This document shows positions 1-8,946 of a DNA stretch of 64,000 nt, piece by piece (the first letter of the stretch is position 1; the number at the start of each line of letters is the position of its first letter). The notes beneath the pieces are model-generated. The model made no database searches and had not been told where the DNA came from. It was given only the letters and a program-made list of their open reading frames with translations. The position numbers were made by a program, and so were the translations under genes. This DNA is from Kineosporia babensis (lineage in GTDB: Bacteria; Actinomycetota; Actinomycetes; Actinomycetales; Kineosporiaceae), in the NCBI RefSeq assembly GCF_021129305.1, contig NZ_JAJOMB010000001.1:1-64000 (forward strand), written 5' to 3'.

Positions 1-43
1 CCGCGAGCGCGGCCCACAGGATCAGCACCAGCTTCCGAGACAT
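1..43 (-). CDS. 5' end of a secreted or membrane protein gene (partial)
   Basis: Only the first 14 codons are inside the window. Reading leftward from an ATG at 43 gives MSRKLVLILWAALA, a positively charged start followed by a hydrophobic run, which looks like the beginning of a signal peptide or membrane anchor. A GGAG ribosome-binding site lies about 9 bases upstream of the ATG (minus strand), which supports the start. The rest of the gene is beyond the left edge, so the product cannot be named. Confidence 0.55.
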   Translation of the reverse strand, partial: MSRKLVLILWAALA

Positions 44-404
44 CGCTGTCTTCTCCGGGTGAATTGGGCGGGTATTACCGGAGCATAACCGAAGCCCGAC
101 TTGCCGGTATTGCGCATTCCGGAATTGACGCCGGTCGGCATCTGAGCCGACACGAGCAAGTGGCAGTAATGCCGGACGATCGGCTCAAGATCACCACTGC
201 CGAGCAGGCTTTCGATCCGGAAACTGGACAGGCGTCCGGAATTGCCTGGCACTCAGAGACAGAAGTAGATGACTCTGCAATAACATTGCGCGCCCGTTCT
301 GCGTGCCGTGTTCCGAAAGTCCTTTTCCTTCTTATGACTTACCTCACTCCGGACCGCAAAAGGCCTAGCCGCCCCGGCTTTCGACTGGTGCATTAGCGAC
401 GCAA
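44..404. other. Intergenic region, about 360 bp, no gene seen
   Basis: This gap separates the leftward partial gene from the rightward reductase gene, so it must hold two divergent promoters. It is less GC-rich than its neighbours. The word TCCGGAATTG occurs twice (near 119 and 236). The short open frames here have no ribosome-binding sites and no recognisable protein, so I call no gene. Confidence 0.5.
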
Positions 405-1535
405 GTGTCTAGCTTTCGCCGTGTGACAGATGGAGCGCGCACAGTACTTCTCGGCGCCAACGGCTATCTGGGCCGGGTGACGGCCCGGGCCTTGGTGGAG
501 CGAGGCATTTTCCCGGTCCTGGCGGGCCGCAACGGCGGCGAGCTGTCGCAGCTGGCGACCGAGCTCGGAGGGCTCGACTTCCGGATCGCCGACGCCGCCG
601 ACCGCAGCTCGCTGGCCGCCCTGATCAGCCCGGGCGACGTGGTGATCAGCACGATCGCCCCGTTCCGGACCGCGGGCGAATCCGTGGTGCGGGCCGCTGT
701 CACCCGTCGCGCGCACTATCTGGACGTGGCCATCGAGCCGCCGTTCATCCAGCAGGTGTTCCAGAAGTGGGGCCGCCCCGCCCGGGAGGCCGGCGTGGTG
801 GTGATGCCCTCGGTCGGCTTCAGCTTCAGCCCGGGCAGCATCGCCGGGGCGGCCGCCCTGCAGGAGGCCGGGCCGCAGGCCACCAAGGTCCAGATCGGCT
901 ACTTCGTGCTGGGCGACTTCGAGCAGGGCTCGTTCAGCGCCGGGGTGCTGGACTCGATCACCGGGGCGCTCTTCCAGCCGGGCCTGGTGCGCCGCGGTGG
1001 CGTGGTGGAGTCCGAGATGCCCGGCCTGCGCGAGCGCAGCTACACGATCGACGGGGTGGAGCGGATCGCCACCAGCATCGGCGGGCCGGAACACTTCACC
1101 CTGGCCCAGTTCCAGCCCCGGGTGCGCGACGTGGACGTGTACATCGGCTGGCTGCGCCCCGACCCGAACGGCCAGTCGCTGCTGCCCAAGTCGGCCACCG
1201 GCGGCGCCCGGCTGTCGATCGGCCGGGCGCTGACCAAGCGCAAGCACCGGCAGATGGTGCGCGCCGCCGACGACGGCCCGGACTCGCTGGGCCGCACCGC
1301 GATGGTGAGCATGGTGATCGCCGAGGCGCAGGACGCCGGGGGCAACACCCTGGCCCGGGTTACCCTGACCGGCCCGAACCCCTACGACCTGACCGCGCGG
1401 CTGCTGGCCCACCACGCCGCGGCGGTGCCGAACTGCGAGCCCACCATCGCCGGGGCGATCGGTCCGGTCAGCGCCTTCGGCCTGAGCACCGCGATCGAGG
1501 CCGCCCGTCAGGCCGGCCTCGAACGCGTGGACTGA
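405..1535 (+). CDS. Saccharopine dehydrogenase-like NAD(P)-binding reductase
   Basis: The 376-residue product starts with a Rossmann fold: GANGYLGRVTARALV near residues 18-32 is the dinucleotide-binding loop, followed by LAGRNGGEL and the DVVISTIAPF strand typical of the saccharopine dehydrogenase / trans-acting enoyl reductase family. In mycobacteria relatives act as enoyl reductases in lipid synthesis, but many actinobacterial members have no known substrate. The start is uncertain: GTG at 405 or GTG at 423, neither with a clear ribosome-binding site. It converges on the MMPL exporter gene with a 5-base gap and no hairpin between. The fold is clear; the substrate is unknown. Confidence 0.75.
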   Translation: MSSFRRVTDGARTVLLGANGYLGRVTARALVERGIFPVLAGRNGGELSQLATELGGLDFRIADAADRSSLAALISPGDVVISTIAPFRTAGESVVRAAVTRRAHYLDVAIEPPFIQQVFQKWGRPAREAGVVVMPSVGFSFSPGSIAGAAALQEAGPQATKVQIGYFVLGDFEQGSFSAGVLDSITGALFQPGLVRRGGVVESEMPGLRERSYTIDGVERIATSIGGPEHFTLAQFQPRVRDVDVYIGWLRPDPNGQSLLPKSATGGARLSIGRALTKRKHRQMVRAADDGPDSLGRTAMVSMVIAEAQDAGGNTLARVTLTGPNPYDLTARLLAHHAAAVPNCEPTIAGAIGPVSAFGLSTAIEAARQAGLERVD

Positions 1536-1540
1536 TCTTC

Positions 1541-3697
1541 CTACTGGCCTACCCGGGCGGGCCGACGATCGTCCTCAGTTGTGCCCTGAAGCTTTTCGGG
1601 CCGCAACGGTGAGGGCTCGACCATGAGGATCCGGGCCAGCCCGGCCGGCAGCCACCAGTTGTACCTGCCGAACAGCGAGACCAGGGCCGGCACCAGCAGC
1701 ATGCGCACCACGGTGGCGTCGAGCAGGATGCCCACACCCAGGGCGGTGGCCGCCACCTTGATCGCCGTGTCGGGGGTGGCGGCCAGGGCGGCGAAGGCGA
1801 AGAACAGGATCAGCGCGGCCGAGGTGATCAGCCGCCCGGTGCGGCCCAGGCCCTCTTCGATGGCGCGGTCGGTGGATCCGGTGCGGTCGTACTCCTCTCG
1901 CATCCGGGCCAGCAGGAAGACCTCGTAGTCCATCGAAAGTCCGAACAGGAAGGCGAAAATCAGTACCGGTAACCAGAATTCCATGGCCCCGGTGGCGCCC
2001 ACCCCGAAGATCGCCTCGGACCCGTTGCCCTCCTGCCAGAACCAGGTGGCCAGCCCGAACACCGCGGCCAGACTGAACAGGTTGAGCAGCACCGCCTTCA
2101 ACGGCAGCAGCACCGACCGGAAGGTGCGCACCAGCAGCACGAAGGTGATCACCGCGATCAGCGCCAGTACGTACGGGAACCGGTCGAAAACCGCTGCCTG
2201 GTAGTCCTGAACGGTCGGTCCGGCCCCCGCCAGCCCCACGTAGCCCGGTAGTTCCGCAACCGCTTCACGCAGATCGTCCGCGATCGCCACCGAACTGTTG
2301 TCCACCGTCTCAAGTTCGGGCACCACAACCACCCCGGTCGCCCCGGACGGCGACGGCTCCAACGGGACCGCCATCCTTACCCCGTCGACCTTTTCGGCGG
2401 CGGCCACCAGGGCCGGGACATCCTGCGCGGAGTCCACCACGGCGGTGATCGGCGAGAGCACGCCGCTACCGACGCCCTGCTCCTCCAGGGTCACCAAGGT
2501 GTCGTGCGCCTGGCCGGAGTCCGACAACGACTCCGAGCTGGTCAGGCCGAACTGCAGACCGAAGACCGGGACGATGGCCAGGGCCAGGGCGGCCGACCCC
2601 ACTCCGGCGGCGATCCAGCGGTATCGGACCACCCCGCGGGCCCAGGCCGCCCAGCCCGAGGAGGCGTGGTTCTCCTTACGGATGCGCGGCCAGTCCACCC
2701 GGGGACCGGCCAGACTGAGCAGCGCGGGCAAAAGGGTGAGCACGACCAGGGTGCTGATCAGCGGAATCAGCATGCCGCCGAAACCCATGCTGCGCAGCAT
2801 CGGCACCGGCACCACGACCAGCGCGATCAGGCTGATCGCGACGGTGACGCCGGAGGCGAGCACGGCGTGCCCAGCCGTGCGAACCGCGGTGATCACCGCC
2901 TCGTCATTCCCCGCGCCGTGCGCCCGCTCCTCTCGCCAACGGGAGACCACCAGCAGCGAGTAGTCGATAGCCACGCCCAGCCCGATCAACGCGATCAGGA
3001 ACTGCACCACGAACGAGACGTCGGTGACGTAGGTCAGGCCGAGCACGACCAGGAAGGTGGACAGAATCGCCACGGCGGCCACCAGCAACGGCACGAAGGC
3101 CAGGAACGAGGCGAAGACGAACAGCAGCACGATCAGGGCACCGAAACCACCGATCAGGGTCTCGGCCAGCACGCTCGGGCCCTCGGAGTCCTGCGCCGAG
3201 TCGGCCGCAAGTTGCTGGTAGCCGGTGATTTCCACGCCCAGGCCGGTCTGCTCGGCGCTCCGGGTCAGGATCTGCTCCATCTGCGCGGCCAGCGGATCCT
3301 CGAAACCCTCTGGCGTGGGCCGGATCAGCAGACTGAAGGCGCTCCGGCCGTCGTCGGTCAGGAATCGCTCGTCCCCGGTGCCGGCGTAACCGACCACCTG
3401 AGCGCCCGGCAACTGTTCCAGCGCCCGATCGATCCCGGCCAGGTCGTCCCGGTGCTCGGCGATGCCCTCGCCCTCAGGTGCGGTGTAGACGGGGACGTAG
3501 CTCAGCTCGCCACTGATGCCGTACGCCTCCTGCAGTTCCAGCGACGTCTCCCAGCCTTCCTGACCGGGCAGCGAGAAGTCGTAGGTCAGCCGATCGGGCA
3601 CTGCGGAGGCGGCCGCTCCCCCGGCGACCAGGGCGACCAGCCAGAAGCCGATCACCCACCAGCGATGTCTCACGACGGACGTGGCGATGCTCTTCAT
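1541..3697 (-). CDS. MMPL-family RND transporter
   Basis: A 718-residue inner-membrane exporter. The layout is the MmpL/RND-like pattern: one N-terminal membrane helix (WWVIGFWLVALVAGG), a large extracytoplasmic domain, a helix bundle, then a second domain and bundle. Each bundle carries the proton-relay type motif, seen as GLGVAIDYSLLVV and FGLSMDYEVFLLA. Such proteins export lipids or drugs using the proton gradient; the cargo here is unknown. I chose ATG 3697 (MKSIATSVVRH) because GGAG lies 5 bases upstream; the frame is open to 3913 but that part has no family similarity. No accessory lipoprotein or TetR regulator is adjacent. Confidence 0.85.
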   Translation of the reverse strand: MKSIATSVVRHRWWVIGFWLVALVAGGAAASAVPDRLTYDFSLPGQEGWETSLELQEAYGISGELSYVPVYTAPEGEGIAEHRDDLAGIDRALEQLPGAQVVGYAGTGDERFLTDDGRSAFSLLIRPTPEGFEDPLAAQMEQILTRSAEQTGLGVEITGYQQLAADSAQDSEGPSVLAETLIGGFGALIVLLFVFASFLAFVPLLVAAVAILSTFLVVLGLTYVTDVSFVVQFLIALIGLGVAIDYSLLVVSRWREERAHGAGNDEAVITAVRTAGHAVLASGVTVAISLIALVVVPVPMLRSMGFGGMLIPLISTLVVLTLLPALLSLAGPRVDWPRIRKENHASSGWAAWARGVVRYRWIAAGVGSAALALAIVPVFGLQFGLTSSESLSDSGQAHDTLVTLEEQGVGSGVLSPITAVVDSAQDVPALVAAAEKVDGVRMAVPLEPSPSGATGVVVVPELETVDNSSVAIADDLREAVAELPGYVGLAGAGPTVQDYQAAVFDRFPYVLALIAVITFVLLVRTFRSVLLPLKAVLLNLFSLAAVFGLATWFWQEGNGSEAIFGVGATGAMEFWLPVLIFAFLFGLSMDYEVFLLARMREEYDRTGSTDRAIEEGLGRTGRLITSAALILFFAFAALAATPDTAIKVAATALGVGILLDATVVRMLLVPALVSLFGRYNWWLPAGLARILMVEPSPLRPEKLQGTTEDDRRPARVGQ

Positions 3698-4060
3698 CAC
3701 GGCTCCGATGTCCCCAGGTCGGCATGTCCCCCATGCCCCGACGCCTCCTGAGTATGCGCAGCACCCCGTCCCGAGGGATCCGGGAATCCCCTGGTCCGCA
3801 CCCCCATCCGAGCTAGGGGAAACGCCCAAGCCGGACCGGAACCACCGCTCAGGGATCAACCGGCCACTACCCGGGAACATGCTCCGGACAGGACTTTTGG
3901 CAACACCTGGCAAGGCCGGGGCGAAAGCATGACGAGGTAGACATCAGAAAGTGTCATCTCCTCGGACCCGGCCCGTGTCGCCCCTGAGGACGTGGGGTGA
4001 GGGTTCATACACTGCCGGTGAACCACGCCGGGCCCGCAGTTTGCGAGGCGGCGGGAGGCG
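3698..4060. other. Divergent promoter region, 363 bp
   Basis: This stretch lies between the leftward MMPL gene and the rightward GGDEF-EAL gene and must carry both promoters. I see no convincing paired -35/-10 boxes and no gene. The word TGGCAA occurs twice near 3897-3914 (TTGGCAACACCTGGCAA), a possible short direct-repeat operator. Confidence 0.45.
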
Positions 4061-6196
4061 ATGAGGAGAGACATGCCGCGAGGAGATGTTCGCCAGTCCC
4101 GGCGCGCCCGGCGCCATCCGGACGGCGTTTCCGTCGCCGAATCGCAGGCCCGTTACCGGGTCCTGCTCGGCGCGCTCCCGGACGGGGTCCTGCTCCAGGA
4201 CGCCGACGGCACCGTTCTGCTGGCCAACCCCCGGGCCGGGCAGCTGCTCGGCCTGACCCTGCCGGCGGACTCCCGCCCGAGCATCCCGGCCCCGCGGCGC
4301 ACCGACGAGACCGTCACGATCGACCTCACCCAGGCCCGCCCGGCCCTGGTCGCGGAGGTGGACCGGATCAGCGCGGCGGCGGTGCGGACCGGACAGATGC
4401 AGAGTGGCCTGACCGATCCGGTGCTGATCGACGGCCGGCCGCGCCGGCTTCAGGTCACCGCGATCCCGCTGCTCAGCGACGACGGCCGGGCCCGGGCGGT
4501 GGCCAGCTCGATCAGCCCGGCCCCGGTCCTCGACCCGCCGCCGCTACCCGCCGGGGGCGAGGACCTGTTCCGCCGGACCATGCAGCACAGCCCGATCGGG
4601 ATCGCGGTCACCGCGCTGAACGGCCGCTTCCTGCGGGTGAACCGGACGCTGTGCCGGATGCTCGGCTACCGCGCCGACGAGCTGCAGGCCCTGACCCTGG
4701 CCGACGTGGTGCACCCCAAGGACGTGGACGTGCTGCGGGCCCGGCTGGCCGGGCTGGTCAGCGGGGACGAGGACGCGCTGCGGCTGGAGCGACGTTTCGT
4801 CGGGCACGGCGGCATGCATCTGTGGGGCACGCTGGTGCTCACCCCGATCCGTGACTCCGCCTCGCACCCGGTGCAGCTGATCGTCCAGGTCGAGGACCGC
4901 AGCGACCTGTACCAGGCCCAGGGCCTGATGACCCACATGACGCTGCACGACCGGCTGACCGGGCTGCCGAGCCGGCCGCTGGTGCTCGACCGGATCCAGG
5001 CGGCGCTGGACCGGACCCGGCTCAGCGGGCTGCGGGTGGCCGTGCTGCAGTGCGACGTGGACCATTTCCGGGTGGTCAACGACAACGCCGGCTACGAGGA
5101 CGGTGACGAGGTCCTGGCCGAGATCGGCCGGCGGGTGGCCGCCGCGGTACGCCCCGGAGACACCGCCGGACGGCTGGGCGGCGACGAGTTCGTGGTGGTC
5201 TGCGACGACGTCGCCGACGAGGACGAGGCCGGCGTGGTGGCCGACCGGGTGCGCGCAGCCGTGAACGAGCCGCTTGTTCTCGGCGGTCGCACGCTGCGGC
5301 CTACGGTCAGCGTCGGCATCGCCCTGTCCGGCGATCCGATGGGCGATCCGCTCCTGCTCCTTCGGGACGCGGAAATGGCCACCTACCAAGCCAAGAGCCG
5401 GGGTAGGGATCGCTGGGACACGGTAGACAGCTTCCAGCGCAAGGCTGCCACCGAGCGCCTGGACCTGGAGCACCAGCTGCGCGCGGCGATCACCGACGGC
5501 GAGCTGGAACTGCACTTCCAGCCGATCGTGGGCCTGGACGGGCGCGACGTGATCGGCCGGGAGGCGCTGGTGCGCTGGCGGCATCCGGACCGGGGGCTGA
5601 TGCCGCCGATCACCTTCCTGCCGGTGGCCGAAGAGTCCGGGCTGATCGTCGAACTCGGCGCCTGGGTGCTGCGCGATGCCGTGCGGGCCGCCGCCTCCAG
5701 CGCCGATCCGGGGTACGTGGCGGTGAACGTCTCGCCGAACCAGATGATCCGGCCGGGCTTTTCCGACGAGGTGGAGAAGGTGCTGGCCGAATCCGGGCTG
5801 CCGGCCTCGCAGCTGGTGGTGGAGCTGACCGAGTCGGTGATGCTGAGCTCGGCCCCGGCGGCCCGGCAGGAGATCGAGCAGCTGCACAACCTGGGCGTGC
5901 GGATCGTGGTGGACGACTTCGGCACCGGCTTCTCGGCCCTGTCCTACCTGCGGGACCTGCCGGTCTCCGGTATCAAGGTGGACCGCAGCTTCACCTCCGG
6001 CCTGGGCGAGGACCAGCAGTGCGACCGGATCGTGGAGGCGCTGATCGGGCTGGGCAACGGGCTGGGCATCGACGTGATCGTCGAAGGGGTGGAGACCGAG
6101 CAGCAGAGCGCGTGGCTGGCCGGGATCGGGGTGCGGCACGCCCAGGGGTACCTGTTCGGCAAGCCCAGCCCGCGCTACGAACTTCAGCCGGTGTAA
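4061..6196 (+). CDS. PAS-GGDEF-EAL cyclic di-GMP signalling protein
   Basis: A 711-residue protein with no membrane helix. Two PAS-like regions (about residues 30-110 and 170-285) precede a GGDEF domain (GGDEF at 373-377) and an EAL domain (EAL at 501-503). The diguanylate cyclase active site is intact, and an RxxD inhibitory site (R364 to D367) stands five residues before it. The EAL part keeps REALVRWRHP and DDFGTGFSALSYL, so phosphodiesterase activity is also possible. Net direction of activity cannot be read from sequence. ATG 4061 follows GGGAGG closely; ATG 4073, preceded by AGGAG, is an alternative. Its product would be the ligand for the RsiG protein encoded at 27.1-27.7 kb. Confidence 0.92.
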   Translation: MRRDMPRGDVRQSRRARRHPDGVSVAESQARYRVLLGALPDGVLLQDADGTVLLANPRAGQLLGLTLPADSRPSIPAPRRTDETVTIDLTQARPALVAEVDRISAAAVRTGQMQSGLTDPVLIDGRPRRLQVTAIPLLSDDGRARAVASSISPAPVLDPPPLPAGGEDLFRRTMQHSPIGIAVTALNGRFLRVNRTLCRMLGYRADELQALTLADVVHPKDVDVLRARLAGLVSGDEDALRLERRFVGHGGMHLWGTLVLTPIRDSASHPVQLIVQVEDRSDLYQAQGLMTHMTLHDRLTGLPSRPLVLDRIQAALDRTRLSGLRVAVLQCDVDHFRVVNDNAGYEDGDEVLAEIGRRVAAAVRPGDTAGRLGGDEFVVVCDDVADEDEAGVVADRVRAAVNEPLVLGGRTLRPTVSVGIALSGDPMGDPLLLLRDAEMATYQAKSRGRDRWDTVDSFQRKAATERLDLEHQLRAAITDGELELHFQPIVGLDGRDVIGREALVRWRHPDRGLMPPITFLPVAEESGLIVELGAWVLRDAVRAAASSADPGYVAVNVSPNQMIRPGFSDEVEKVLAESGLPASQLVVELTESVMLSSAPAARQEIEQLHNLGVRIVVDDFGTGFSALSYLRDLPVSGIKVDRSFTSGLGEDQQCDRIVEALIGLGNGLGIDVIVEGVETEQQSAWLAGIGVRHAQGYLFGKPSPRYELQPV

Positions 6197-6202
6197 ACGA
6201 AA

Positions 6203-6232
6203 AACCCACCAGAGGACGTCCTCTGGTGGGTT
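6203..6232. terminator. Bidirectional intrinsic terminator
   Basis: A perfect 30-base palindrome (arms of 15) sits between the converging GGDEF-EAL and Ser/Thr kinase genes. It is preceded by AAAA on the plus side and followed by TT, so it can stop transcription from both directions. Confidence 0.85.
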
Positions 6233-6249
6233 CTTCGCAGTGGTCCGGC

Positions 6250-8307
6250 TCAGGTGGTGAGCTGGTTGACCAGGCGGCTGCCCTTCAGCGGGCCCCAGTC
6301 CGGATCGTGATCGGGGTTACGCAGGATCATGAAGCAGCTCAGCAGCAGCAGGACGAGCACCGCCCAGGCGACCAGCCGGATCTGCGCGTTGCTGGTGATC
6401 GAGGCGACCGCCTTCTCGGTACCGCGCCGCACCGGACCCCCGCCCGGGCCCCACCAACCGGTCAGGACCAGCGCCACCATGCCCGCGGCGAGCGGGATCG
6501 GAGCACCGGGGATGGCCGCCGACGGGGTGCCGCCGCTCTGCGCAGCGGCCGCGATGAAGGCCACGCTGACGCCGATCAGCAGCGGCAGGATCATCGAGAA
6601 CACGGTGGACATCACCGCGCCGAGAATCCGCCAGGGCATGGACAGCACGGTGACCATGCCGTCGCTGGCCCGGGGGCCGTGCACGTCGCGGCGCATCAGC
6701 AGCGCCGTGTTGGTGCGGTCGACCACGCGGGCGGCGACCATGCCGACCGCGGCGACCAGCACCGCGCCGTAGGGGGCGACCGCGGCCATCCCGGCCAGCG
6801 CCGCGAGCAGGCCGACCAGGAACAGCGGCATGGAGCCCAGCGGCAGCCGGTCGAGCACGCTCTCGCGGTGCTCGTCGTGGTCGTAGTGCTCCTGCGGGTG
6901 GTCCGGGTCGTCGCCGATCGGCCGGCCCTTGGCCAGGACCGGGCCGCGCTGCCCCGGACGGTTCTCGAAACCGTTCTGGGGCTGGTGCTGGTAACCGTGC
7001 CCGGGGCCCTGGTTCTGCTGCTGGTTCGGCTGGTTCGGTCCGTTCTGGCCCGGGTGGTCGAACCGCCGGGTGGCCTTGGGGCCGTCGGCCGGCGGGATCA
7101 CCGAGGTGGCCGCGTTGCTGCCGCCGCCCTGGTGGTACGGCGGGATCACCGAGGTCGGGTCGTTGTTACCGCCCGTCGCGTTGGGCTGGATCACCGAGGT
7201 ACGGGCATTGCCCCGGCCCGAGGGGGGCAGCACCGACGTGGGGTCGTTGCTGCCGCCGCCGGTCGGCGGGATCACCGAGGTCTGGGCGTCGGCGAAGCTC
7301 GGCGGAGGCGTGCGCATGGTCGCCATCTCGTCGGGCCCGGGGATCCGGATCTCGGTGGAGTCGGTCGGCTTGACCTGCTTGCGGATCTCCTCGCCGGGCC
7401 CCGGAGTACGCACCGTCTCCTCGTCCGGGCTGACGTAGACCCCACTGGTGCCCCAGGCCGGGATCTGCGGCTGCGGGCCGGTGGTCGGCCGGGCCGGAGC
7501 GGGCGCGGCCAGGCCGGCGATCAGCGCTTCCGGAGTAGGCCGGGTGCGCGGGTCGACCGACAGCGCCGAGGTCAGCGTGGCGCGCAGCCCCTCGTCCACC
7601 CCGTCCAGGTCGGTGGCGCCGCGCCGGACCCGGTCCAGGACGACCTCGATCGGGCCGGTGCCGAAGGGCGGGCGGCCGGTGGCGGCGTAGGCCAGGGTGG
7701 CGCCCCAGCCCCACCAGTCGGTGGCCGCGCTGACCGGGTCGCCGCCGATGATCTCCGGCGACAGGTAGCCGGGGGTGCCCATGACCAGGCCCGTATGGGT
7801 GATCCGGGACTCGTCGGCGGCGTGCGCGATGCCGAAGTCGATCAGCACCGGCTCGCCGTCCAGCAGCATCACGTTGGCCGGCTTGACGTCGCGGTGGACC
7901 ACCCCGGCGCTGTGCACGGTGCGCAGCGCGTCGGCCATCACCTTGCCGATCCGGGCCACGTGGCCGCGGGGCAGCGGCCCGTGGTCGCGCACGTGCTTCT
8001 CCAGGGTCTTGCCCGGCACGAAGCTGGTGACGATGTAGGGCACGTCCGACTCCACGTCGGCGTCCAGCACCCCGGCCACCCGGGGATGACGGACCCGCCG
8101 CAGGGTGGCGACCTCACGGGCCAGACGACGCCGGGCATCCGGGTCTCCGGCCACGTGCGGGCGCAGCACCTTGACGGCGACGGCCTTACCGTTGGCGTCG
8201 AGTCCGAGATGGACAACGCCCATCCCGCCTTCGCCCAGGCGCTGGACAAGGCGGTACTGACCGATCCGCCCCTCTCCAGCGGCACGGGCGGTTGCATCGC
8301 GCGGCAT
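6250..8307 (-). CDS. Membrane Ser/Thr protein kinase with repeated TSV(I/L)xP linker
   Basis: Start taken at ATG 8307 (MPRDATARAAG), giving 685 residues; the frame is open to 8337. Residues 17-270 form a Hanks-type kinase: glycine loop GEGGMG, catalytic lysine in VAVKV (K46), HRDVKPAN (138-145), DFG (157-159) and GTPGYLSPE. A ~220-residue polar linker follows, with five TSV(I/L)xP repeats whose threonines are near 343, 357, 370, 385 and 401. The C-terminal 200 residues hold about four to six membrane helices (492-528, 561-590, 604-619, 643-663) and no PASTA sensor. Unlike PknB, it lies away from cell-wall genes. The kinase call is firm; the signal sensed is unknown. Confidence 0.9.
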   Translation of the reverse strand: MPRDATARAAGEGRIGQYRLVQRLGEGGMGVVHLGLDANGKAVAVKVLRPHVAGDPDARRRLAREVATLRRVRHPRVAGVLDADVESDVPYIVTSFVPGKTLEKHVRDHGPLPRGHVARIGKVMADALRTVHSAGVVHRDVKPANVMLLDGEPVLIDFGIAHAADESRITHTGLVMGTPGYLSPEIIGGDPVSAATDWWGWGATLAYAATGRPPFGTGPIEVVLDRVRRGATDLDGVDEGLRATLTSALSVDPRTRPTPEALIAGLAAPAPARPTTGPQPQIPAWGTSGVYVSPDEETVRTPGPGEEIRKQVKPTDSTEIRIPGPDEMATMRTPPPSFADAQTSVIPPTGGGSNDPTSVLPPSGRGNARTSVIQPNATGGNNDPTSVIPPYHQGGGSNAATSVIPPADGPKATRRFDHPGQNGPNQPNQQQNQGPGHGYQHQPQNGFENRPGQRGPVLAKGRPIGDDPDHPQEHYDHDEHRESVLDRLPLGSMPLFLVGLLAALAGMAAVAPYGAVLVAAVGMVAARVVDRTNTALLMRRDVHGPRASDGMVTVLSMPWRILGAVMSTVFSMILPLLIGVSVAFIAAAAQSGGTPSAAIPGAPIPLAAGMVALVLTGWWGPGGGPVRRGTEKAVASITSNAQIRLVAWAVLVLLLLSCFMILRNPDHDPDWGPLKGSRLVNQLTT

Positions 8308-8385
8308 GATGACCACGGTAGGCCAAACGCACGACAACTCGTAGCCGTTGCACGAGGCCGGGAATCAGCTGGGCTCAGGTTGAGA

Positions 8386-8814
8386 TCAGCTTGTGATGTA
8401 GGCCTGCAGCTGATCGCGCTCGCCCTCGAGTTCGTCGATCCGGTGCTTGACCACGTCGCCGATGCTGACGATGCCGGTCAGCCGGTCTCCGTCGAGGACC
8501 GGGACGTGCCGGAACCGGCCCTTGGTCATCATCCGCATCAGCTCGTCCAGCTCGGTGTCCGGCCGGCAGGTGCGCACGTGCTTGCTCATGATCTCGCTGA
8601 CCGGCTCGGTGAGCAGGTCCGGACCGAAGCGCTGGAGTCTGCGCACCACGTCACGCTCACTGACGATGCCGTCGATGCGCTCGCCGTCGGCCGACACCAC
8701 CAGGGCGCCGACCCCGTTGGTGGCCAGTGCGTCGAGCAGTTCGGTGACGCTCTGGTCGGGCCTGATCGTGACGACCAGACTGCCTTTCCGGCGGAGAAGA
8801 TCACTGATCCGCAT
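8386..8814 (-). CDS. CBS domain pair protein
   Basis: A 142-residue protein made almost entirely of two CBS domains (about residues 8-63 and 72-128), seen in VGALVVSADGERIDGIVSERDVVR and the matching RHVPVLDGDRLTGIVSIGDVVK halves. A short charged helix ends the protein. Such stand-alone pairs bind adenosyl ligands (AMP, ATP, NADH) and are thought to regulate partners; no partner is obvious here. ATG 8814 has GGGAGG 8 bases upstream. It lies between the kinase and the LacI gene on the same strand, with an 80-base gap on each relevant side, so it may be its own unit. Confidence 0.88.
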   Translation of the reverse strand: MRISDLLRRKGSLVVTIRPDQSVTELLDALATNGVGALVVSADGERIDGIVSERDVVRRLQRFGPDLLTEPVSEIMSKHVRTCRPDTELDELMRMMTKGRFRHVPVLDGDRLTGIVSIGDVVKHRIDELEGERDQLQAYITS

Positions 8815-8946
8815 GCGCAGTACCTCCCGGATGTCGGGGGATGCCTCCGGGGCGGACGCGGCACACCCGAGGCAGCCGGAATCTTCACTCAGGGTAGGTG
8901 AGCACTGCCCGAAGGGGAACCCCCGGACGTGTCCGGGATCACACCC

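Noticed and set aside
64-396. 110-residue open frame left of the reductase gene
   Set aside because: It has no ribosome-binding site, irregular codon use and no recognisable sequence, and lies in a promoter region.
393-1415. 340-residue minus-strand frame opposite the reductase
   Set aside because: The composition is typical of antisense high-GC frames and the plus frame has a clear Rossmann fold.
3698-3913. N-terminal extension of the MMPL protein
   Set aside because: The 72 extra residues lack family similarity, and ATG 3697 has a proper ribosome-binding site.
6019-8901. 960-residue plus-strand frame across the kinase gene
   Set aside because: It is antisense to a canonical Ser/Thr kinase and CBS protein and is Arg/Gly/His-rich without domains.
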